From Balneolales bacterium (lineage in GTDB: Bacteria > Bacteroidota > Rhodothermia > Balneolales > Natronogracilivirgulaceae), in assembly GCA_007116685.1 (NCBI GenBank), contig SKIC01000074.1, positions 1 through 8,670 on the forward strand: DNA of 8,670 nt. Direction: 5' to 3'. Shown here piece by piece: positions 1-7,800 of the stretch. The position numbers were made by a program, and so were the translations under genes. Within the stretch, counting starts at the first letter, position 1; each line of letters opens with the position of its first letter. The notes under the pieces are model-generated. The model was not told the DNA's origin. It ran no database searches and saw only the letters and a list, made by a program, of their open reading frames with translations.

Positions 1-643
1 CTTCTCCGGATAGAATCAATTCAGGAACAGGAGCATCATTCCAAAGCGGTCGGAATTGGAATCGATTGTTAGGATTAGAGCCTATTAAACCAGCGGATAA
101 ATTCAGAGTGATAAGCTCCCAATTATTTGCACCAGGACCGCTGATTCGTATGCGGAAGTTGTTAATGTCATTTCCATCATTGGTTTCTACTCTCATGATA
201 TATCCGTTTGCATCGGATTGAGAGGCTTCTAAATCAAAAAAGGAAACCCAGCGATTCAAGAATCGTGATTCCGTAAATGCTTCAATTTCTTCGATCGGTG
301 AGGGGCTGGTTTCTGATTCAAGTGCTGTGATACTTCGTTCGCCAAGACTATAAAGCGAACTAAAGCTATGTAAGCTGTAAGTAGTTCGGGTATTTGGATT
401 TCGTAAAACGACATCCGCAAAACCACCGAGACCTGCGTCAAAAATTTCTATGGTTATATTTCCGGGATTTGAAACACCGGGCTTTGGGCGGAACCAATAA
501 TCGTATTGTCCAATCCGGTCGCCGGAATCGAAGGTTACGCTCTTACCTGAGATAGAAAAGTAAACCTCCTGAGCTTGCACAAAATCATAAGCAAAGAGTA
601 GTAATAAAAATCCGCCGAAAAATTGTATTAGTTTTTTTCTCAC
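1..643 (-). CDS. Secreted protein of unknown function, 3' end beyond the left edge
   Basis: An open frame runs from a GTG at 643-641 to the left edge (214 codons visible, no stop). It begins MRKKLIQFFGGFLLLLFAY and has a typical signal peptide: basic start, hydrophobic stretch at residues 8-19, and an A-Q cleavage site near residue 24 (VQA/QE). The mature part is rich in beta-forming residues, Asn, Gly and aromatics, with no catalytic motif or family that I recognise. GTG is chosen because an in-frame TAA, the stop of the upstream gene, lies only five codons before it, and no ATG occurs until well inside the protein. It starts 15 bp after the FecR-domain gene, so it is very likely the third gene of that operon. 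It is probably periplasmic or on the cell surface. The missing C-terminus might hold an OmpA, sorting or other domain that would define its role. Confidence 0.8.
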   Translation of the reverse strand, partial: MRKKLIQFFGGFLLLLFAYDFVQAQEVYFSISGKSVTFDSGDRIGQYDYWFRPKPGVSNPGNITIEIFDAGLGGFADVVLRNPNTRTTYSLHSFSSLYSLGERSITALESETSPSPIEEIEAFTESRFLNRWVSFFDLEASQSDANGYIMRVETNDGNDINNFRIRISGPGANNWELITLNLSAGLIGSNPNNRFQFRPLWNDAPVPELILSGE

Positions 644-658
644 GATAGGTAGAGAGTA

Positions 659-2428
659 TTAATTTAAATTATAGGTTCGTTCTGCGATAACTGCTCCGGT
701 TTCCCTGTCTGTAAACCTAATTGTAAGGAAATCAGAATCGCCTGTTCTAATCTGTCGGGCCCAGTTTCCACCTGTGCCAACAGGAGTAACAATTTCAGTA
801 TCTGAAGTTACTAAAGTAACATTCATAAAGCTGTGAGCCTGACCGGAAACAGATATGACAGAAGCTTTTCGCACATTATCACCATCAACAGGAACAGACC
901 AGCGCATGTTAAATAAAGCATCCTGATCAACGTATCGAATGGTTTGGACAATTTCGCGAGAAATACCGGCATTATTTACAGCTCGAACAGTTATTATCTC
1001 TTCATCCCGAACGGTAATTTCTTTTGAGAATCGTCCTGAGCGGTCAACTCTTACAGCTTCATTATTAATTTGTAGTTGAACTCCCGGCTCTGTTGTTCCG
1101 CTAAGGCTGAATTCAGGTTCAAATGTGTACACTATTTGCTGGCGTCGGGTATCCAAGATAACTGGAGGGGGTAGGTCACTCACTATCCGTAAAACTCGCA
1201 ATAAACTGCTGTTATTACCACGTAAGCCGTTTTCGTCATAAGCACGCACATGCACGTAATTGATGCCTTCTCGTAGTCCCGTTACTACTGTTGATGTTCC
1301 ATCTGCTCTGAATGTTCTCACATCTCGGTCAAAACTTCTTACAACTGAGGTTTCAACTTCGTATATAGCCGCATTATCTACTTCTGACCAAGTTAGTCTT
1401 ACTTCATCTGAGTAAAGAACGGTATCCGGATTTACGAAATTAAGTGTTGGAGCGGCTAATAAGCGGATTGGCGCACTAGGTTCCTGACCGCGAAGCACAA
1501 TAGTACCTTCGTTTTGGCGAAGCAATACTTGAGATTCTGATCCTCCTACAAAAACTTCTCCATCGAAATTTGACATAAGAATACGTTCTTGCTGATCCGC
1601 TTCTGCCCAGAAATTTCCGGATCTGATTTCTGAAGTGGATGTTCCTGCTACCAGTCTGTAATCTGAATCGTTACGGGCTCCGGGCGTGAGTCGTGTGAGC
1701 ATACCGCCGCCTGATAATTCGATTTCAACTTCAGACCTGTTGGTCAATTGATCAACCCGGGATTGTCGAATTACGGCTGTAGTATTTTCATAGAGTACCA
1801 CATCACTTCCGTCAACAAAAACTAATTGTGCCAGAGATTCTCTGCCGGTTCTAATACCATCAGATCGGTTGAATAAATCACCGATTGAGGCAGAATCCCA
1901 TTGGCTCAATAAGCCCCTGCGCTGATCCACCTGACCGGTTTTGTCCTCAAGTTTTGCCTCAACGTCGGCAACTCTTCTGCTTTCGATGAGTTCGTCAACT
2001 TCCAATACTTTTTCAACAATATTGCTGGCTAAAGTTATGCTCTCTTCAATTTGCGCATCGTTAATGAGTCGTCTGTGTTCGGTAAACAAAGAATCTAAAG
2101 TTTGCAATTCTGAGCTGGCAAAAACTTGTCCACCGCGCGTGCTCATAGCAGCGTAAACACTTCGGTGCGTTTCCAGTTCTTTCCATGATTCCAGGAATAC
2201 AGCGAGTTTTGCGGTATTCTCTGAAGAAATGAAATACCGGTTTGTTGCATAATCGTATTCAGCCAATTCTCTAACGATAGGCCAATTATTTGGAGATCCG
2301 GCATAGTTTCTGGAAACATCCGATAGTTGCGATGCCGGGAACTCCATTTCCTGAGCAGGTTGAGCCATACTCCAAAAAGGAAGCAGCAGTAAAATAAATA
2401 CAAAATAGATAGTAGCTTTTTTAAGCAT
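659..2428 (-). CDS. Exported FecR-domain protein with Fn3-like and Ig-like domains
   Basis: This 589-residue protein has a signal peptide (residues 1-22, cleavage at SMA/Q) and no later membrane segment, so it should be periplasmic or outer-membrane associated. Residues about 85-175 are charged and probably helical. Residues about 183-315 match the FecR fold: DGIRTG at 190-195, then VDGSDVVLYENT and an alternating beta pattern ending in GEVFVGG and GTIVLRG. Residues about 325-415 look like a fibronectin type III domain, with TWSEVDNAAIYEVE and a late YVHVRAYDENG. Residues about 420-500 resemble a bacterial Ig-like domain (SLSGTTEPGVQLQINN), and 505-589 may be another. Classical FecR proteins are inner-membrane anti-sigma regulators of TonB receptors. 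This one lacks the cytoplasmic anti-sigma part and the membrane anchor, so that role is unlikely. Its ATG lies inside the end of the histidine kinase gene (overlap ATGCTTAA), implying translational coupling. Domain assignments are by eye; the function is unknown. Confidence 0.88.
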   Translation of the reverse strand: MLKKATIYFVFILLLLPFWSMAQPAQEMEFPASQLSDVSRNYAGSPNNWPIVRELAEYDYATNRYFISSENTAKLAVFLESWKELETHRSVYAAMSTRGGQVFASSELQTLDSLFTEHRRLINDAQIEESITLASNIVEKVLEVDELIESRRVADVEAKLEDKTGQVDQRRGLLSQWDSASIGDLFNRSDGIRTGRESLAQLVFVDGSDVVLYENTTAVIRQSRVDQLTNRSEVEIELSGGGMLTRLTPGARNDSDYRLVAGTSTSEIRSGNFWAEADQQERILMSNFDGEVFVGGSESQVLLRQNEGTIVLRGQEPSAPIRLLAAPTLNFVNPDTVLYSDEVRLTWSEVDNAAIYEVETSVVRSFDRDVRTFRADGTSTVVTGLREGINYVHVRAYDENGLRGNNSSLLRVLRIVSDLPPPVILDTRRQQIVYTFEPEFSLSGTTEPGVQLQINNEAVRVDRSGRFSKEITVRDEEIITVRAVNNAGISREIVQTIRYVDQDALFNMRWSVPVDGDNVRKASVISVSGQAHSFMNVTLVTSDTEIVTPVGTGGNWARQIRTGDSDFLTIRFTDRETGAVIAERTYNLN

Positions 2429-4502
2429 CGACCATACTAGGTTCTTGTGTTATATAAGGGAGGCTAACCGTAAACCGGCTACCAATTTCTTTGTTAGAAT
2501 CTACAGAAATATCGCCATTATGTTTTTTGATGATTTCGAGAACATAAGGTAAGCCTAAGCCAGTACCTTGTTCGTTTTGATATTCTTTGATTCTATAGAA
2601 TTTCTTAAAAATTTGTTCTCTGTCTTCTTTTTTGATGCCATATCCGTGATCCGTGACCTCGAAAATCAAGTTATCATCCTTTAGAGAAAGTTTAACATCG
2701 ACCGATCTTGATTTTGGCCCATATTTAATCGCGTTGGAAAGTAAATTTCTAACCAAATCAGAGAATAAATCTGACGATAGCATCATGGGTTGAAGTGAAG
2801 CATCAGCTTCAAGTTTGAATTCCAGATCTTTTTGCTGAAAAAGCGGACTCATCGTATGGGCGATTTGCTCAATTACCTTTTGTGTATCTACTAATTCTTT
2901 GGTGATGTTCGAACTGCTTGCCTCCATTTTCGAAATTTGAAGGAAACGATTGATGAGTGTGAGCATTTCTGAGGAACTATCCTCAATGATATCATGAATT
3001 TGATTAACAACCTGAGCTTTCGGATTTGTTTTGAGTAATTGCACTCCACCCATCACACCGGATAATGGATTTTTTAATTCATGAGCAATAATGCCGATCA
3101 TCTCATTTCGGATTCTATCGGCTTCGCGCTCTTGAGTGAGGTCGTACATCAATAAAAGTCCACTCAGGCGTTCGTCATTCTCTTTAAAAACTTCTACAAC
3201 GTGTAAATCAAATACATAGCTCTTCCCATTCTCTGCTTTAAACTCGACTTCTTTACTATACTGTTGCACTTTTAGATGTCGTAGAGTGTACTCGTTTACT
3301 TTGCGTTCTTTTTTTATAGTCAGGAAATCCAGATTCAAAAGATCATGCAAATTAGTTGGGGCGTCTTTTCCGATATCTTGAAAAAGTTGTTCGAACCGGT
3401 TATTAACGAATGAAAAAGAGTCATTTTTATCAAAAACTACAATCACATCGGTAGCATTATCCATCAATAATTGATTTTTTTGCTGGGTGGATATGATTTC
3501 CTCAACATTAATTCTTTGATAATAGCGCAGTTTCTTTCGAATATTTTCTAAGGTTTCTGATACTACTTGAAGTTCAGGAATGGATATGGTTCGAATTTGT
3601 TTTTCAAAATCATAAGAGCCAAAAGGTTGAATATCTTTGATGAACCGATTGAGTGGTTTCGTTAACTGACCAAAAATGACAAAGCCAATTATACTGAGAA
3701 AAAGATAAGCTCCACCTACAATCCAAATGCTCTGAGTAAAAATCGCTCGAACTGGTTTGTTGATATCATCTTCGGAGAGATAAATCACAAATAAGCCATT
3801 TATGACATCGATTGGCGATGATATAATCGTGATTTTTTGATCATCTACAATTTTTTGCTGAACCCGAGATATCGGTTCGAAATCAGGGCGAAAGGATGGT
3901 ATTTCGTGATTAGAAATAGCTTTTTCGGGAGTAATCCAGAGAACGGATTTTTCATCAATACCCAGATTCTCAGAAAAAAGGAAAGAGTTGAAAATCTCCG
4001 TGGAAAAAAGAACAATGAGACGATATGGCTCACCTAAAATAGCGAAGTTGCTGGCTATGTAGTAGGATTGTGCGTCTTGATTATAGGCTGTAAAAAAGGG
4101 CTGATTTTGAAAGGTGACGCTCTGAAAACTCAAATTATCCATGGAAATACCACTAACGCTTGGGTTTGCGCGAATTTCCATATACTCGCCTGTATTCTCT
4201 TCAACGATTCGAATAGAGTGCATTTCAGGCAGTATGGCTGTGTAAGCTGAAAACAAAGATTGCATCAGGCTGATGTCTGCTGTTTCGGATAGATTTCTTT
4301 GTATCTCGGCTATAGAGGCAAACCAAGAGCTAAGCTGATTATTCGTTCTATCTACTTTCTCTCTTTGATATTCTGTGATAATTGTGATTCTTTCGTCCAA
4401 AACAGCCTGCTCATATCCCGGTCGAATACCAAACCAAATAATCAACCCGGCACCCAGAAAAATGAAGCTAATTAATAAATAAAATTTTGAACGAAGACTC
4501 AT
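2421..4502 (-). CDS. Membrane sensor histidine kinase with periplasmic input domain and PAS domain
   Basis: This 693-residue two-component sensor kinase has a first membrane helix at residues about 7-26, a periplasmic sensing region at about 27-257 (perhaps a Cache-type fold, not certain), and a second helix at about 259-279. A HAMP-like linker follows (TKPLNRFI, about 281-330), then a PAS-like domain at about 345-456. The HisKA domain has phospho-acceptor His474 in IIAHELKNPLSG. The ATPase domain has an N box (N586 and N590 in NLLSNAIKYG), a G1 box (D618HGYGI), an F box (IFKKFYR, 631-637) and a G2 box (GTGLGL, 646-651). All catalytic motifs are intact, so it should be active. The ATG is the earliest possible start, since an in-frame TAG lies three codons upstream. 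The gene overlaps the FecR-domain gene by 8 bp. No response regulator is fused or adjacent within the window, so its target is unknown. The periplasmic domain could sense a ligand or the exported neighbours. Confidence 0.95.
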   Translation of the reverse strand: MSLRSKFYLLISFIFLGAGLIIWFGIRPGYEQAVLDERITIITEYQREKVDRTNNQLSSWFASIAEIQRNLSETADISLMQSLFSAYTAILPEMHSIRIVEENTGEYMEIRANPSVSGISMDNLSFQSVTFQNQPFFTAYNQDAQSYYIASNFAILGEPYRLIVLFSTEIFNSFLFSENLGIDEKSVLWITPEKAISNHEIPSFRPDFEPISRVQQKIVDDQKITIISSPIDVINGLFVIYLSEDDINKPVRAIFTQSIWIVGGAYLFLSIIGFVIFGQLTKPLNRFIKDIQPFGSYDFEKQIRTISIPELQVVSETLENIRKKLRYYQRINVEEIISTQQKNQLLMDNATDVIVVFDKNDSFSFVNNRFEQLFQDIGKDAPTNLHDLLNLDFLTIKKERKVNEYTLRHLKVQQYSKEVEFKAENGKSYVFDLHVVEVFKENDERLSGLLLMYDLTQEREADRIRNEMIGIIAHELKNPLSGVMGGVQLLKTNPKAQVVNQIHDIIEDSSSEMLTLINRFLQISKMEASSSNITKELVDTQKVIEQIAHTMSPLFQQKDLEFKLEADASLQPMMLSSDLFSDLVRNLLSNAIKYGPKSRSVDVKLSLKDDNLIFEVTDHGYGIKKEDREQIFKKFYRIKEYQNEQGTGLGLPYVLEIIKKHNGDISVDSNKEIGSRFTVSLPYITQEPSMVDA

Positions 4503-4513
4503 AGAAGGCTATG

Positions 4514-4530
4514 AAAAAACCAGGTTTTTT
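4514..4530. repeat. Perfect 17-nt palindrome next to the kinase start
   Basis: AAAAAACC, one central A on the plus strand, then GGTTTTTT. It begins 12 bp upstream of the kinase ATG. It has the same 8-1-8 geometry as the palindrome at 4585-4601, but the sequence differs. In minus-strand RNA it could form a weak A/U-rich hairpin followed by its own U run, which might affect transcription or translation just before the start codon. Mostly homopolymer arms make chance occurrence more likely. Confidence 0.35.
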
Positions 4531-4584
4531 GTTCAAGATCGAGGCCAGAAGGATTTTAAAACCGCAGCATATCGACCATATGTT

Positions 4585-4601
4585 AGGATTTTAAAAATCC
4601 T
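4585..4601. repeat. Perfect 17-nt palindrome, 8-bp arms
   Basis: AGGATTTT, one central A, then AAAATCCT. It lies in the presumed transcribed leader of the kinase gene, about 85 bp before the start codon. Its left half plus four bases (AGGATTTTAAAA) recurs at 4550-4561, 35 bp away. The symmetry suits a dimeric DNA-binding protein better than an RNA hairpin, since a one-base loop cannot close. Its role as an operator is inference. Confidence 0.4.
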
Positions 4602-4672
4602 GATAAAGAAGATATTGGGCAAAAAGACGGTTTTTCTAAGCCTTCTCATACACTATGATAAAGTTAACTGCC

Positions 4673-4706
4673 CAAAAATATAAGAAAATTAAAGCCTTTG
4701 GCAGAA
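4673..4706 (-). promoter_or_regulatory. Candidate Bacteroidota-type promoter for the kinase operon
   Basis: On the minus strand the -7 box TATTTTTG (4680-4673) matches the Bacteroidota consensus TAnnTTTG exactly. About 21 nt upstream is TTCTG (4706-4702), an imperfect -33 element in place of TTTG. It lies between the terminator of the previous gene and the kinase start, where a promoter is needed. In AT-rich DNA such a match can occur by chance. Confidence 0.45.
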
Positions 4707-4793
4707 GTTTACTTTGATTAATTGTGTAATTATCTGATGAACAAGAGATTTGTTACAGTTTTTAAATGTGATGTGATTTTCAAATTATGGCAT

Positions 4794-4824
4794 AAAAAAA
4801 GGCGGGACTTCGAAAAGCCCCGCC
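4794..4824 (-). terminator. Strong intrinsic terminator with UUCG tetraloop
   Basis: Read on the minus strand, GGCGGGGCTT pairs with AAGTCCCGCC around a TTCG loop, then seven T residues follow. The 10-bp stem is complete in RNA, with one G-U wobble. On the plus strand the same position is an A-C mismatch and no T run follows, so it works in the minus direction only. It lies 27 bp after the stop of the large T9SS protein gene and separates it from the kinase operon. Confidence 0.95.
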
Positions 4825-4851
4825 TCAACAGAATTTCTGTTTAGGAATCTG

Positions 4852-7800
4852 TTATTTAACAAGCATCATCTTACGAGTGAATACTTGGTTACCAACTTCG
4901 AGTCTGTAGATATACAAACCGGAAGCAAGTCTGCTACCGTCGAAGTTTACAGTATGATTTCCGGCAGAAACATTGCCATTAATCAAAGTAGCAACCTGAC
5001 GACCCAATACATCATATACGGTTAATGTTACCTGAGATTCTACAGGTATAGCGTAGTTGATTTGGGTAGTTGGGTTAAACGGGTTAGGATAGTTCTGGCT
5101 GAGAGCAACTTCGGTTGGGAGGTCAGCATCTTCGTTTGGCGTGTTGGTAATAGTACCACGCTCAAAAGTTACAAGATGTCTTTGCTCAGCGAAGCTTCTT
5201 CCATCCGGGCTAGTAGCTTCAATTGTCCACACAAAGGAGAGTTGCTCGCCTTCTTCTACGCCAAGACCAGCAAGGAGATTATCAAATACTACGATTGGTA
5301 GCGTCAAAGTATTTGCAACACCGTTGTTATTTGCGACTGCGCTGAAAGCAGGTCTCATAAGCTTGTTACCTTCAAACTGAGCCCACCATCTGTATGTAAT
5401 ATTGTTACCTGCAGCTGCGTCCCAGGTGATATCGAAGGTATCAGCTTCATCTCCCTCAAGAACTACTACAGCTCCATCAGCAGGAGAAGTAAGGCTAAAT
5501 GAGCTCACAGCAGAAGCATCGTAGATGTCACCAAGCTTACGAATAACCAACTGAGGGTTATTGAAGGTTGTGATATAACCTACAAGCGTAACTGGTGTCT
5601 GAGGAATTTCTGTTCCGATGTAGGTTTCTTCACCATCATCAAGAATAGATTCAACTACACGATCTGTTCTTACACGGAAAGTATTACCATCTGCATCTTC
5701 AATGGTATAATTCTGCTGATTTGCAAATTCACCGGTCTCTTGGAAAGTTACATCCTGAATGATTACCAGTTCTCCCTGATTTGCGTTACTAAGATCAGGA
5801 ATAGCATATCTAAGAGGTAATACAAGGTTATTTGACGTTGTAGCTTCAACTGGCTGGGTTGGTGTGAACTGGATTAGGCCATTGAATTCACTCAAACTAC
5901 CTGTTAGCCCAACAAAACCATCATAACGGTTGAATTCCTGAGATAAAATCCTGCCCGGATCATCCATTACAAGACCACCGGATTGATCTACAACCACTTT
6001 ACGGCCTCTGAATGTAGAACTAAATGTGATAACAGTAGAACTATTGATGGTATAAACTACACCATCATCAGGCTCACCAACAGAAAGTAGCTCAGCAATA
6101 CTAGAAACTTCTACAGATCCTCCATAAGTTGCAGTAGCTACAAAGCTGTTAGCCAAGCCATCAGCCACAGCAATAGCATTAACAACTGTTTCATCAGCCA
6201 CAGAGATTGTGATAGGACCAGTGTATTCGGTGCTGCTAGTAGTTGGTTCTTCACCATCTAAAGTGAAATAGATAGTTGCGCCCTCAGTAGCAGAGGTGAT
6301 TTCTAATTCGAAATCTTCCGCATAAAAGCCACCTGCAACAGAAAATTCAGGAGTTGCTGCTCTTTCATCTACAGTAAGTACACCGGATACATTATCTGAA
6401 CCATCCCAGAATCCTCCGTTATATCCACCATAAACGAAATCATTTTCGAGTAATTGGTAGCGGAAGGCATAGTAGTAAGTACCAGGAGCTAATTCAGCAC
6501 CTAAGTCAGCCATATACTCGTCATTATTGCCTTTAGACTCGTTGAAGCTGGCAACAATCCAATTATCAGCATCCCAGGTTGCGGGGTCTACATCTTCACT
6601 ACTCCAGCCAATCCAAGCTTGAATATCTTCACTTGCTTCGTCTCCTTCAGTGAAGGTTTCTGCATAAACTTGTCCATAGGCAGTAAAGTTATCACCTTCA
6701 GCAACAGTTGCATTAGGTGGCCATTGCAAATTAGCCCAACCAATAGTTGGTAAAGCAAGACCAGTTCTGTTGAATGTAATTGCAAAAGCTTCGTCAGCGA
6801 ATGCAACAACATTACCTGCTTCGGCTGTTACTGTCCAAATTAGATTAATACTGCTGGCTAAACTAACTTCATTTGCAGCAAGTAAATCATCGATTGCTTG
6901 ATATGTAAGAGTTAAAGCATTAGCAGTGCCTCCGTCATTTGCAGGGATACTAGCAACAGGATTGCTGAAATCGCCAGTAGGTGCATCTAAGTGGAACGTG
7001 TACAATAATTCAGTTTCAGGTTCTGCAACGGCTTCTTCCCATGTGATGGTAACTGTAGCTGCAGGTAATTGATTCACATCAAGCTCAGTATCATTATCTG
7101 GTGTAAGAAGAGCAAAATTACCAATTGTGAAATCTGGTTGATCAACAACACCACGCTCAAGAGTCACATCCCAAGTCTGATCAGCGAAGTTGCCGCCTCC
7201 GTTGCCTTCAGCAAAAACAGTCCATTCCAGAGTCACTTCGTCTCCAACATTCAGGCCTGCATCTTCAAGTACGGCATCAAGAACACCCATGTTTAGAGTA
7301 AGGGTAACATCTGTGCCTCCATCATTGGAAGGGATTGCCAGAAATGGTACATAAAATTCTGTGCCTTTTACTTTGGCTAACCATGTGTAAGAGATATCTT
7401 CACCAACTCCTTCAGGAGCATCCCAAGTAATATCAACTTCTGTGGTTGCTAAACCTTCTACAACTAGAGAAGCTTCATTAGCAGGACCGGTAAGATCAAA
7501 TCCTCCAATAACATCAGCATCGTATATCATGTCGTAGAAATAGGCGTGAAGACGTGGGGCACCCTGGAAAGCTCCAACATAAGCTAAGATATTCACAGAG
7601 CCTTGAGGAATAGGCTCTCCGGCAAAACCAGAATCCCATTGACTAGTACGATCTGTTCGAAATGACGTTGTATTTCCATCAGAATCTTCAACAGTATAAG
7701 TAGTGAAATCTGCGAAGTCACCTTCGTTTTGAAAAGAAACATTTCGAATGAACACTAAATCCCATCGGTCAGTAAGTTCAAGTTCATCAAAAGAATCGAT

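Larger units (their letters stand above)
4503..4793 (-). other. Leader region of the histidine kinase operon
   Basis: This AT-rich stretch holds no convincing gene. It contains a candidate promoter at 4673-4706, two perfect odd palindromes of 17 nt (4514-4530 and 4585-4601), and the 12-nt direct repeat AGGATTTTAAAA at 4550-4561 and 4585-4596. If the promoter is right, the kinase mRNA has a 5' leader of roughly 160 nt. A 38-codon minus-strand frame (4649-4533, starting MRRLRKTVFL) fits inside it. It could be a leader peptide but is equally expected by chance. I do not recognise a known riboswitch. Confidence 0.5.

Noticed and set aside
256..441. Minus-strand ATG frame of 61 codons
   Set aside because: It lies in another frame within the GTG-started secreted protein gene, whose frame stays open to the edge and has a signal peptide.
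1941..2156. Plus-strand frame of 71 codons, and a minus-strand frame at 2143-2403
   Set aside because: Both lie inside the FecR-domain gene in other frames and have low-complexity or unconvincing products; they are shadows.
659..2428. Classical FecR anti-sigma regulator
   Set aside because: There is no cytoplasmic N-terminal domain or membrane helix after the signal peptide, and no sigma factor or TonB receptor gene in the window.
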